From Micrococcaceae bacterium Sec5.7 (lineage in GTDB: Bacteria; Actinomycetota; Actinomycetes; Actinomycetales; Micrococcaceae): 64,000 nt of DNA. Under the pieces are notes generated by a model. The model saw nothing but the letters and a program-made list of their open reading frames with translations. It did not search any database and was not told the DNA's origin. Made by a program: the position numbers and the translations under genes. Below, piece after piece: positions 1 through 6,637 of this stretch. Numbering within the stretch: the first letter of the stretch is position 1; every line of letters starts with the position of its first letter. The stretch spans positions 3,844,001 through 3,908,000 of the forward strand of contig CP144169.1 in the NCBI GenBank assembly GCA_039636785.1. The letters are read 5' to 3'.

Positions 1-1
1 G

Positions 2-568
2 GGCTGGTTCTACCTGCAGCTGCTGCCCTCATGGCTCGGCCTGCCCGCCACCAGCGCCGATTTCTCCTTCTGGGCCATCACCGCATCCGTCCTCATCTTC
101 CTCGGCATTCCGCTTCTGGCCGGCTTCCTCACCCGCACCATCGGCGAGCGCGCCAGGGGCCGCGACTGGTACGAGAACAAGTTCCTGCCCAAGCTCGGCC
201 CCTGGGCCCTGTACGGCCTGCTGTTCACCATCGCCCTGCTGTTCGCACTGCAGGGCGGCACCATCGTGGCCCGTCCCCTGGACGTTGCCCGGATCGCGCT
301 GCCGCTGCTGGTCTACTTCCTGGTGGTCTTCGGCGCCGGCATGCTGATCGGCCGCTGGCTTGACCTGGGGTACGCCAAAACCACCACCCTGGCCTTCACC
401 GCCGCCGGGAACAACTTCGAGCTGGCCATCGCCGTGGCGATCGGCACCTTCGGCGTGACGTCCGGGCAGGCGCTGGCCGGCGTCGTGGGGCCCTTGATCG
501 AAGTACCGGTACTTGTTGCACTTGTGTACGGGGCGCTGTGGGCCCGCAATCGCTTTTTCACCAGCTGA
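2..568 (+). CDS. acr3: ACR3-family arsenite efflux permease, C-terminal part
   Basis: The gene enters from outside the window, and 188 codons are visible. ACR3 permeases export As(III) across the cytoplasmic membrane using the proton motive force. The visible part is almost entirely hydrophobic helices with short basic loops. It contains the conserved segment AAGNNFELAIAVAIGTFG, whose Glu (about residue 140 of the visible part) lies in a transport-critical helix of the family. It is followed after 38 bp by arsC on the same strand, as usual in ars operons. The N-terminal helices, including the expected As-binding Cys, lie outside the window and cannot be checked. Confidence 0.93.
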   Translation, partial: GWFYLQLLPSWLGLPATSADFSFWAITASVLIFLGIPLLAGFLTRTIGERARGRDWYENKFLPKLGPWALYGLLFTIALLFALQGGTIVARPLDVARIALPLLVYFLVVFGAGMLIGRWLDLGYAKTTTLAFTAAGNNFELAIAVAIGTFGVTSGQALAGVVGPLIEVPVLVALVYGALWARNRFFTS

Positions 569-606
569 CCCCGGATAGCCCGATGAACCCGCAAAGGAAC
601 CCCGAG

Positions 607-1020
607 ATGACCGAAAAGACGCCCTCCGTCCTCTTCGTCTGCGTCCACAACGCCGGACGCTCCCAGATGGCCGCGGCATTCCTCACCACCCTCTCAGAGG
701 GCCGGATCGAGGTCCGCTCCGCCGGGTCCCAGCCCGCTGACAAAGTAAACCCGGCCGCCGTCGAGGCCATGGCGGAACTCGGCATCGACATGTCCGCCGA
801 GATCCCCAAAATCCTCACCACTGAGGCCGTCAAGGAGTCCGACGTGGTGATCACCATGGGCTGCGGCGACGAATGCCCGTACTTCCCAGGCAAGCGCTAC
901 GAGGACTGGGTACTGGAGGACCCCGCAGGTCAGGGAGTGGAGGCCGTCCGCCCCATCCGGGACGAGATCAAGGCCCGGATCGAAGGCCTGATCGACTCCC
1001 TCATCCCCGCCGCCAAGTAA
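607..1020 (+). CDS. arsC: Arsenate reductase, low-molecular-weight phosphatase fold
   Basis: 137 residues. It reduces As(V) to As(III) for the pump encoded upstream. The P-loop CVHNAGRS (Cys12, Arg18) is the CX5R motif of the LMW-PTPase-like ArsC class. Asp105 in LEDPAGQ fits the family's general acid. Two further cysteines (Cys86, Cys90 in GCGDEC) could serve a thioredoxin-type relay, although related actinobacterial enzymes use mycothiol and mycoredoxin; the sequence does not decide between them. I chose the ATG at 607 because AAAGGA lies 8 bases upstream. An in-frame ATG at 583 also exists but has no good ribosome binding site. Confidence 0.93.
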   Translation: MTEKTPSVLFVCVHNAGRSQMAAAFLTTLSEGRIEVRSAGSQPADKVNPAAVEAMAELGIDMSAEIPKILTTEAVKESDVVITMGCGDECPYFPGKRYEDWVLEDPAGQGVEAVRPIRDEIKARIEGLIDSLIPAAK

Positions 1021-1093
1021 CCGGCGCCGGTGACCTCAATCAGCGGCTGTCACCCACGCCCATACCCCAAGCGAAGGAGAGGAGGTGAGCTGA

Positions 1094-1189
1094 ATGGATA
1101 CCGGATACGCCGATCCTGGCTGTTGCACGGGCAACAGCCAGGACTGCTGCGAAGACGACTGCGCTGCCAACGGGCAGGGCTGCTGCTGA
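1094..1189 (+). CDS. 31-residue cysteine-rich peptide in the ars operon
   Basis: A short ORF, not recognised as any named family. It carries seven cysteines in 31 residues (10, 11, 18, 19, 23, 30, 31), including three adjacent Cys-Cys pairs, one of them at the very C-terminus. It has six acidic residues and no Lys, Arg or His. A near-perfect Shine-Dalgarno, GGAGGTGA at 1081-1088, sits 5 bases before the ATG, one of the strongest sites in the window. It lies between arsC and arsO on the same strand. Adjacent thiols bind As(III) tightly, so an arsenite chaperone, buffer or sensor is a reasonable inference, but nothing here proves it. Confidence 0.7.
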   Translation: MDTGYADPGCCTGNSQDCCEDDCAANGQGCC

Positions 1190-1261
1190 CCAGCACGCTT
1201 GCCGGACCCACCCTGGCCCGGCAGGCACCCGTCCATCAGCCACTCGTGGAGGAGCCAACCC

Positions 1262-2701
1262 ATGCCTGAATCACAGTTCAAAAGCCCTGCGAAGCTGCCC
1301 GTCGCCGTGATCGGTGCCGGGCCGGTAGGGCTCGCCGCGGCCGCGCATCTGCTGGAACGCGGCCTGGAGCCGATGATTTTCGAAGCGGGCCCGACGGCGG
1401 GCGCGGCCATCGAGGAATGGCGCCACATTCGGCTGTTCTCACCGTGGCGGTTTAACCTCGACGCCGCCGCCGTCCGCCTGCTGGACGCTTTCGGCTGGGA
1501 ATCCCCGCGGCTAACGGCGCTGCCGTACGGCGGCGAGCTCGTGGACGATTACTTGGCACCGCTGGCAGCTTTGCCGGCGGTGGCCTCCTGTCTGCACACC
1601 GGCGCCCGTGTAGTGTCCGTGGCCCGGCAGGGAATGGACAAAACGCACTCCCGCGGCCGGGAGACGGCACCGTTTGTTGTCCGCGTGGAGCACGACGGCG
1701 GCGGGTTGAGTGAGCACGTTGTCTCGGCCGTCATAGATGCCTCAGGCACGTGGACCACACCGAATCCGCTGGGCACCTCGGGGCTTGCGGCCACGGGCGA
1801 GCCGGAAGCCCGAGCGATGGCCGGCTCGCCCGTCTCCCCGCCGCTGCCCGATGTTCTGGGCAGTCACCGCTCGGCCTTTGCCGGCCGCAGGGTGCTGGTT
1901 GTGGGCGCGGGACATTCGGCCGCCAACACGCTCATCAATCTTGCCCGGCTGGCCAAGGACGCTCCGGACACCCGGATCCTGTGGGCAGTCCGTGGCGCCT
2001 CAGCCTCCAAAGTTTATGGCGGCGGCGAATCCGACGGCCTTCCAGCACGGGGTCAGCTGGGCAGCCGGCTGCGCCGTCTTGTGGAGGCCGGAACCATTGA
2101 GCTGCATGCCGGCTTCGGGATCGCTGCCGTGTCCGCAGCCTGGCCCGGGAACTCCGCCAACGTGGGCCTGACCAAGAACGGAGTCACCCTGACAGCCGCC
2201 GATGGCCGCGGACTGACCGCCGACGTCGTAATTCCCTGCACCGGCTTCCGCCCCGAACTGGACATGCTCCGTGAGCTGCGGCTCGAACTCGATCCGGCAT
2301 TTGAGGCTCCGCGTGAGTTGGCACCGCTGATCGATCCCGAGTTCCACTCCTGCGGCACGGTTCCGGCGCACGGCGCCAGGCTCCTGGCCCACCCGGAGCA
2401 GGATTTCTACATTGTGGGCATGAAGTCATACGGCCGGGCGCCCACGTTCCTGCTGGCCACCGGCTATGAGCAGGTCCGTTCCGTGGCGGCTGCCCTGGCC
2501 GGCGACCGCACCGCCGCTGACACGGTGCAGCTTGAGCTGCCGGAAACCGGGGTGTGCTCTTCGGACGCCGGCACCAGTTTCGATGCGCCCCCCGAGGAGT
2601 TCGTGTCAGAAACAGCGGTCGCAGGCTGCTGCGTTACCCCGGAACCGGTACTCATCGGCTTCTCCACCGGCATGGCACACGGCCGTTCCGGCGACAATTG
2701 A
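1262..2701 (+). CDS. arsO: Flavin-dependent monooxygenase, ArsO-like
   Basis: 479 residues. An N-terminal FAD-binding Rossmann motif VIGAGPVG (residues 16-23) and a second dinucleotide motif VVGAGHSAANTL (about residue 215) mark it as a class B flavin monooxygenase-like protein using NAD(P)H. Homologues in ars operons are called ArsO; their substrate is not firmly established. The C-terminus carries an adjacent Cys pair (AGCCVTP). The ATG at 1262 is preceded by GGAGGA at 8 bases; the longer in-frame ATG at 1199 lacks a site. It follows the small Cys-rich ORF by 72 bp and precedes the second arsC-like gene by 31 bp, so all are probably co-transcribed. Confidence 0.82.
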   Translation: MPESQFKSPAKLPVAVIGAGPVGLAAAAHLLERGLEPMIFEAGPTAGAAIEEWRHIRLFSPWRFNLDAAAVRLLDAFGWESPRLTALPYGGELVDDYLAPLAALPAVASCLHTGARVVSVARQGMDKTHSRGRETAPFVVRVEHDGGGLSEHVVSAVIDASGTWTTPNPLGTSGLAATGEPEARAMAGSPVSPPLPDVLGSHRSAFAGRRVLVVGAGHSAANTLINLARLAKDAPDTRILWAVRGASASKVYGGGESDGLPARGQLGSRLRRLVEAGTIELHAGFGIAAVSAAWPGNSANVGLTKNGVTLTAADGRGLTADVVIPCTGFRPELDMLRELRLELDPAFEAPRELAPLIDPEFHSCGTVPAHGARLLAHPEQDFYIVGMKSYGRAPTFLLATGYEQVRSVAAALAGDRTAADTVQLELPETGVCSSDAGTSFDAPPEEFVSETAVAGCCVTPEPVLIGFSTGMAHGRSGDN

Positions 2702-2732
2702 GTCAGCGAAACCCACCACCGAAGGAAGCCCC

Positions 2733-3176
2733 ATGACCGACGAATCAAAACCGAACCATGTGAAGAAACCCAGTGTGTTGTTTGTCTGCAGCAAAAACGG
2801 CGGCAAGTCCCAGCTCGCCGCCGCGCTGATGAACCAGCTGGCCGGTGGGACTGTGGAGGTCTCGTCCGGGGGCACCAAACCGGGAAACGACCTGAATGCG
2901 GAGTCCGTAGACTCGCTGGCCGAGTTGGGCATCGATATCAGCCAGGAGCACCCCAAGGCGGTGACCGAGCAAGCCCTGGCCGCTGCCGACGTCGTCGTTG
3001 TTCTGGGCACGGAAGCGAAACTGGGGCGGCGCGACGGCACCCGGTTTGAACGTTGGGGGATAGACGAACCATCGCTTCGCGGAATCGAAGGAACGGAGCG
3101 AATGAGGCTGGTCCGCGATGACATCAAGACCCGTGTGGAGGCCCTGCACACTGAACTGGCCGCCGGCCGGGACTGA
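2733..3176 (+). CDS. ArsC-like protein with a CX5K P-loop and a single cysteine
   Basis: 147 residues with the LMW-phosphatase/arsenate reductase fold. The P-loop reads CSKNGGKS (Cys19 to Lys25), so the invariant Arg of CX5R is Lys. No other cysteine is present in the whole protein, so any redox cycle would need an external thiol such as mycothiol. A family-like Asp occurs in the WGIDEP loop. GAAGGA lies 6 bases before the ATG at 2733. It ends the ars operon. It could be a divergent arsenate reductase, a phosphatase or an arsenate-binding protein. The fold is clear but the activity is uncertain. Confidence 0.8.
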   Translation: MTDESKPNHVKKPSVLFVCSKNGGKSQLAAALMNQLAGGTVEVSSGGTKPGNDLNAESVDSLAELGIDISQEHPKAVTEQALAAADVVVVLGTEAKLGRRDGTRFERWGIDEPSLRGIEGTERMRLVRDDIKTRVEALHTELAAGRD

Positions 3177-3322
3177 CCCGCCCTGTTTGTCCCCCGTCTT
3201 GCCCCCTCGTTCTGTGCCTCCCGCTGACCCGGATTTCCAAGGGATAGGCTCGTCGGGTGAACGCGATTCTGAGCATCCGGCCAGCCAGGTTGTGGCCGTG
3301 AACCCTTTTCCTGCCATCGGGG

Positions 3323-3586
3323 GATTTCGCGGCCGACGACGTCACCTCGGAGACCTTCTTAGTCGCCTTTGAGCGGATGGACACTTTTGATCACGGCAGA
3401 GACGACGCCCGGCCCTGGCTTTTCGGCATCGCCACCAATCTGCTCCGCCGGCACCACAGAGCCGAATCCCTGATGCTGAAGGCACTGGCGAAGTCGGCAT
3501 CGCGTGAGGCCTTGGCTGATTTTCCGGCCGGCACCGCAACGTCGTGGACCTCCGTGCAGACGTCAGTGGTGAATTCAGCACCATAG
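3323..3586 (+). pseudogene. Remnant of an ECF-type RNA polymerase sigma factor
   Basis: Without a start codon, the frame reads through a recognisable sigma region 2: DVTSETFLVAFERMDTF, then ARPWLFGIATNLLRRHHRAE, the core-binding and -10 recognition helices of ECF sigma factors. The N-terminal part and all of region 4 (promoter -35 recognition) are missing. The frame ends at a TAG at 3586 after non-homologous residues. It is a decayed fragment and cannot work as a sigma factor. Its former partner genes are not recognisable nearby. Confidence 0.75.
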
Positions 3587-3789
3587 CCGATGACAGTTCC
3601 GGCGGGCCGTGCGGGGCGGTCAGCTCGCTGGGCCCGCGCATTTCTGCAGCACTTCCGGCAGCAGGCAGCGGTGCGCACCCCGGATGCCCGCACCTGCAGC
3701 CCGGGAGTGCAGTGCAAAGTGGTGCAAAACTGCCGGCGACTGCGGGCGGCAGCCCTGTTCAAGCAGGGTGGGTAGGCACACAATTGAGT

Positions 3790-4296
3790 ATGTCTCCCGA
3801 ACTCTTCAGCGGTCCGCCTCCCCTGCTTGTCGGTGTGATGCCTGGCCAGCATCCCGAAGTGCTCCGGACTGCGGGCATGCTTGCCGGCAAGCTCGCTGCG
3901 CCGCTCCTTTGCGCCTACGTTGATGAAGCCAGTTACCTCGTGGAGTGGGATCCGGCCCGTTCTGCGCACAGGCTCTCCCTGCACCCCGACAAGGACGACG
4001 CCGATATCCGCGCTGTGACGCAGGACCTCAAGTCGGTGATCGGCACGGCAACCGAAGGCTCTTCCGTGGCCTGGACCCTGCGTACCCTGGCCGGCGATCC
4101 CGCCCGGGCACTGGCCAGACTCGCAGCTGAAAGCAACGCCCCCATGATCATTGTCGGAACGTCGGAGAAGGGCCTGGGCCACCGGATATCAGAGGCGCTC
4201 AATGGCTCGGTTGCCGCGTGGCTGAGCCATCATCAGAGCCATCCTGTGCTCGTGGTGCCGTACAGGATGCCGGCTCACGGAGAGCTGCACGACTAG
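3790..4296 (+). CDS. Universal stress protein, UspA family
   Basis: 168 residues, one USP domain. The C-terminal nucleotide-binding signature is visible as IIVGTSEKGLG followed by a Gly-Ser (NGSVAAWL) and ending in HPVLVVP, the usual ATP-binding Usp pattern. It is probably cytoplasmic and stress-related. The start is taken at the ATG at 3790; a TTG two codons earlier is possible and no strong ribosome binding site helps. Its TAG stop overlaps the GTG start of the next gene by one base, so the two are translationally coupled. The 200 bp upstream hold only uninterpretable sequence after the sigma-factor remnant. Confidence 0.85.
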   Translation: MSPELFSGPPPLLVGVMPGQHPEVLRTAGMLAGKLAAPLLCAYVDEASYLVEWDPARSAHRLSLHPDKDDADIRAVTQDLKSVIGTATEGSSVAWTLRTLAGDPARALARLAAESNAPMIIVGTSEKGLGHRISEALNGSVAAWLSHHQSHPVLVVPYRMPAHGELHD

Positions 4297-4856
4297 TGTC
4301 CGGCATCGATCCGGTTCCGGCCGGGTATCTGCGCAACTGCCTGGAACTGGAGCGCTGGCTGGCTGCCGCCTCTCGCCAAGACCTGACGCGCCGGAGCAGG
4401 GGCACCCGCTGGACCAACGAGGAACTGCTGTTCCACATGGTGTTCGGCTACATGGTGGTGCAGGCGCTCCTGCCGCTGGTCAGGTTCTTCGGGCGGCTCC
4501 TGCCACCGATCAGCCGCGGATTCGCCCGGCTCCTCAACACCGGAACTGCACCGTTCGACGTCGTCAATTATCTCGGTTCGAAAGCGGCGGCCCGCGTGTT
4601 CAACAGAAAGCGCATGGCCGCGAAGCTGCGCCGCGTCACCGCCTCGCTTCAGCGGAACCTGGCGCGGGAGAGCGCTGCATCGCTACGCAGGCGGATGGCA
4701 TTTCCGGACCGCTGGGATCCGTTCTTCAAGCCATGGATGTCGCTGTCAGATGTGTACGAATACCCCATTAAGCACTTCGATTTTCACGCCCTTCAGCTCA
4801 GTCTGGACCCGGAACAAGGCAGCAATGATGCCGGGTTCCGGCAGAAATCGGCGTGA
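4296..4856 (+). CDS. DinB-like (DinB_2 superfamily) protein
   Basis: 186 residues starting at a GTG that shares a base with the upstream stop. The opening GYLRNCLELERWLAAAS and the WTNEELLFHMVFGY segment resemble the helical bundle of DinB/YfiT-like proteins, where a His in the second helix helps bind a metal. A second His cluster is near the C-terminus (KHFDFHALQL). Such proteins are often thiol-dependent (mycothiol or bacillithiol) transferases, but this one cannot be assigned a reaction. Assignment is by helix pattern and His placement only. Confidence 0.6.
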   Translation: MSGIDPVPAGYLRNCLELERWLAAASRQDLTRRSRGTRWTNEELLFHMVFGYMVVQALLPLVRFFGRLLPPISRGFARLLNTGTAPFDVVNYLGSKAAARVFNRKRMAAKLRRVTASLQRNLARESAASLRRRMAFPDRWDPFFKPWMSLSDVYEYPIKHFDFHALQLSLDPEQGSNDAGFRQKSA

Positions 4857-4967
4857 TTCCGGGCCCCTGGAAAGTAAAGCGAAAGTAGTTATTCGACATG
4901 CTGGCGCAGGGCATTACCGGCAAGTAAGCTGGACCAAGCAGGAGGATGTAAGCCCTGCCCAAAGACT

Positions 4968-5013
4968 GCTCCGGAGTGCGTATCCCCCAATAACGCACTC
5001 CGGAGCTTTTTAA
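4968..5013 (+). terminator. Strong intrinsic terminator
   Basis: A perfect 14-bp inverted repeat, GCTCCGGAGTGCGT (4968-4981) and its complement (4993-5006), encloses an 11-base loop containing CCCCC and is followed by TTTTTAAT. It lies between converging genes (DinB-like and M23 peptidase), but the T-tract favours the + strand. A second hairpin lies directly upstream (4906-4958), so the terminator may also end a separate short RNA. Confidence 0.9.
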
Positions 5014-5101
5014 TGCCTGAATTCCGCGCTGCTGACCGTCCTTGCCGCCTTCGTCAGACCCACGGATGACCAGCTGGATGGACTGGACCGGGAGAGTTTC
5101 C

Positions 5102-5893
5102 TCAGATAAAGGTGGCCGGATTGACCACCTGGTCATTCACCATGACCTCGAAATGGAGGTGGTTTCCGGTCGAGTTCCCGGTGGTGCCCACTCCGGCGAT
5201 CTGCGCACCCTGGGCGAGAACCTGCCCGACGGAAACACCGATGGTAGCCAAGTGGTTGTAGGTGGTTTTCAGGCCATTGCCGTGGTCGACGACAATCCTG
5301 TTGCCGCCGCCAAACTGGCTCCATCCTGCTTCGGTCACCGTCCCTGCGCCCGCGGCGGATACGGGGGTGTTGGCAGGTGCGGGCACGTCCATCCCCGTAT
5401 GCAGTTCTCCGCTTGCCCCGGTCAGCGGATTAAACCTGTAGCCGAACGGCGAGCTGACGGTCATCGAGGCAAGCGGCGCCCGCAACCCCTTTGGCGCAGC
5501 TGCCTTACTGGTGTCCGGTTTGGGCGTTGCCGGCGCTGGAACTGCTCCCGCTGACTGGACTTTGGTTGAAGGTGCGGGTGCCGATGTGGAGCTGACGTCG
5601 GGGCGGACAAAAGCAAGGCCTGCGCTTGCATCTGCCGTGACCGCCGGCGGCGTGGCTGCCGCGGGTTCTGATACGGCAGGACGTTCCAGCGCAGCGGCCA
5701 GCCGGCCCGGGTCGGCCTGTGCAGCGGATAAGGCGGTCATGGCAACCAGTCCCGTGAACGCCGCTGCCACGCCAAGCTGCTGGCCGCGGCTTTTCCGTGT
5801 TGGTTCGGTACATGCAGCCACACGGCGGCGGTTCTTGCTTGACGAAGACGCTGAAATGGCACGGCGACGGCCGTGATTACGGTGGGAAAACAA
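5102..5893 (-). CDS. Exported M23-family cell-wall endopeptidase
   Basis: 263 residues. A basic N-terminus is followed by a hydrophobic segment (about residues 40-58), which is a signal peptide or membrane anchor. A long Ala/Pro/Ser/Thr linker (about 60-140) follows, then an LytM/M23 domain. Zinc ligands are visible as HTGMD (His165, Asp169) and HLHF (His245, His247), with a catalytic-type His214. M23 enzymes cut peptide cross-links in peptidoglycan. The gene sits behind a c-di-AMP riboswitch, the usual arrangement for actinobacterial wall hydrolases, so expression should fall when c-di-AMP is high. The start is uncertain within the basic N-terminus. Confidence 0.92.
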   Translation of the reverse strand: MFSHRNHGRRRAISASSSSKNRRRVAACTEPTRKSRGQQLGVAAAFTGLVAMTALSAAQADPGRLAAALERPAVSEPAAATPPAVTADASAGLAFVRPDVSSTSAPAPSTKVQSAGAVPAPATPKPDTSKAAAPKGLRAPLASMTVSSPFGYRFNPLTGASGELHTGMDVPAPANTPVSAAGAGTVTEAGWSQFGGGNRIVVDHGNGLKTTYNHLATIGVSVGQVLAQGAQIAGVGTTGNSTGNHLHFEVMVNDQVVNPATFI

Positions 5894-5898
5894 AATGT

Positions 5899-6055
5899 GG
5901 GTCCTCTCGGCGCCGGCGAAGTTAGCTGTCGGATTCGGACGAGTGGACTCTCCGGACTGCCCTGCTGGACGCCTGACGGGCGTGCAATCACAGAGCTGGC
6001 TTCACCCCAAGGTGCACCATGGCACCGTCTGTGGGTCCTCCGCCCCCGCCTAATA
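5899..6055 (-). promoter_or_regulatory. c-di-AMP riboswitch (ydaO-yuaA class)
   Basis: Read on the minus strand the leader contains GGAGGACCCACAG, then CTTGGGGTGAAGCC, then GTCCGAATCCGACAGCTAAC followed by TTCGCCGGCG. These blocks, in this order, are the conserved core of the ydaO/yuaA riboswitch, which binds cyclic di-AMP and usually turns expression off. It ends only a few bases before the M23 peptidase start, which places that hydrolase under second-messenger control. The 5' boundary is approximate. Confidence 0.93.
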
Positions 6056-6439
6056 ACTGAATGTTCATGGACGGCCGGCGGGGTCTGGCGAAGCGGTCAC
6101 ACGCATACCCCGTTGAGGCATGTACTTTTCCAATTCTAATCAACAACACGCGAAAGTTATAATTTCGTTATCAAAGTATTGCCATGCCAGCTAGGCCCCA
6201 CTCCAAGCCGGCGCTACCTGATCCCGTCCCTGCAGGCGGATGGAGGTGCGGTGCGCCTAGGGGTGCTCTTTGACGGTGGGCCGCGAACCGGGCGCAAGTT
6301 CGAGCCCGTGAAGTAGCGCAGCATATCCGGGCCGCCAGCCTTGGGCTAGCGGTCCAGCGTCGCTGTCGCGCCGTGGTGGGAGAAAGTTCGCGGTTGCCTC
6401 GCCTCGGGCTCTGGCCGCGGATGAGGTTTCGGGCAGATC

Positions 6440-6637
6440 ATGGAGGTGTCTGCCGCGGTCGACGCCGGTTCGTCTATGGTGCTGTGGTTGAGCCTGTGGG
6501 CTAGCGTGGCGCGGAGGGCTTCCACGGGAACCGTGGATTGTTGCCTTTGGAGCACGAGTGTTAGATTCCTCTGTTTTCCCTGTCCTCCCCGCGGCAGACG
6601 CCGACATAACCAGGTCAAGGTGTCAGGAGGAACAGTC
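6440..6637 (+). ncRNA. Candidate bridge RNA region of the IS110 element
   Basis: IS110-family elements are now known to encode a structured bridge RNA from the non-coding end next to the transposase, guiding both donor and target recognition. This stretch is free of convincing coding sequence and contains a perfect hairpin (TCCACGG, loop GAA, CCGTGGA; 6521-6537). The assignment is by position and family knowledge; boundaries and guide loops were not determined. Confidence 0.35.

Noticed and set aside
1030..1269. 79-codon frame overlapping the Cys-rich ORF
   Set aside because: It reads the same bases in another frame, has no ribosome binding site and no family features; the ORF at 1094 has the strong site.
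3590..3789. Continuation of the sigma factor or another gene before the Usp gene
   Set aside because: Open frames here carry no recognisable domain and no ribosome binding site.
4968..5013. 6C small RNA
   Set aside because: The terminator loop holds five C residues, but the second C-rich loop required by that RNA family is not there.
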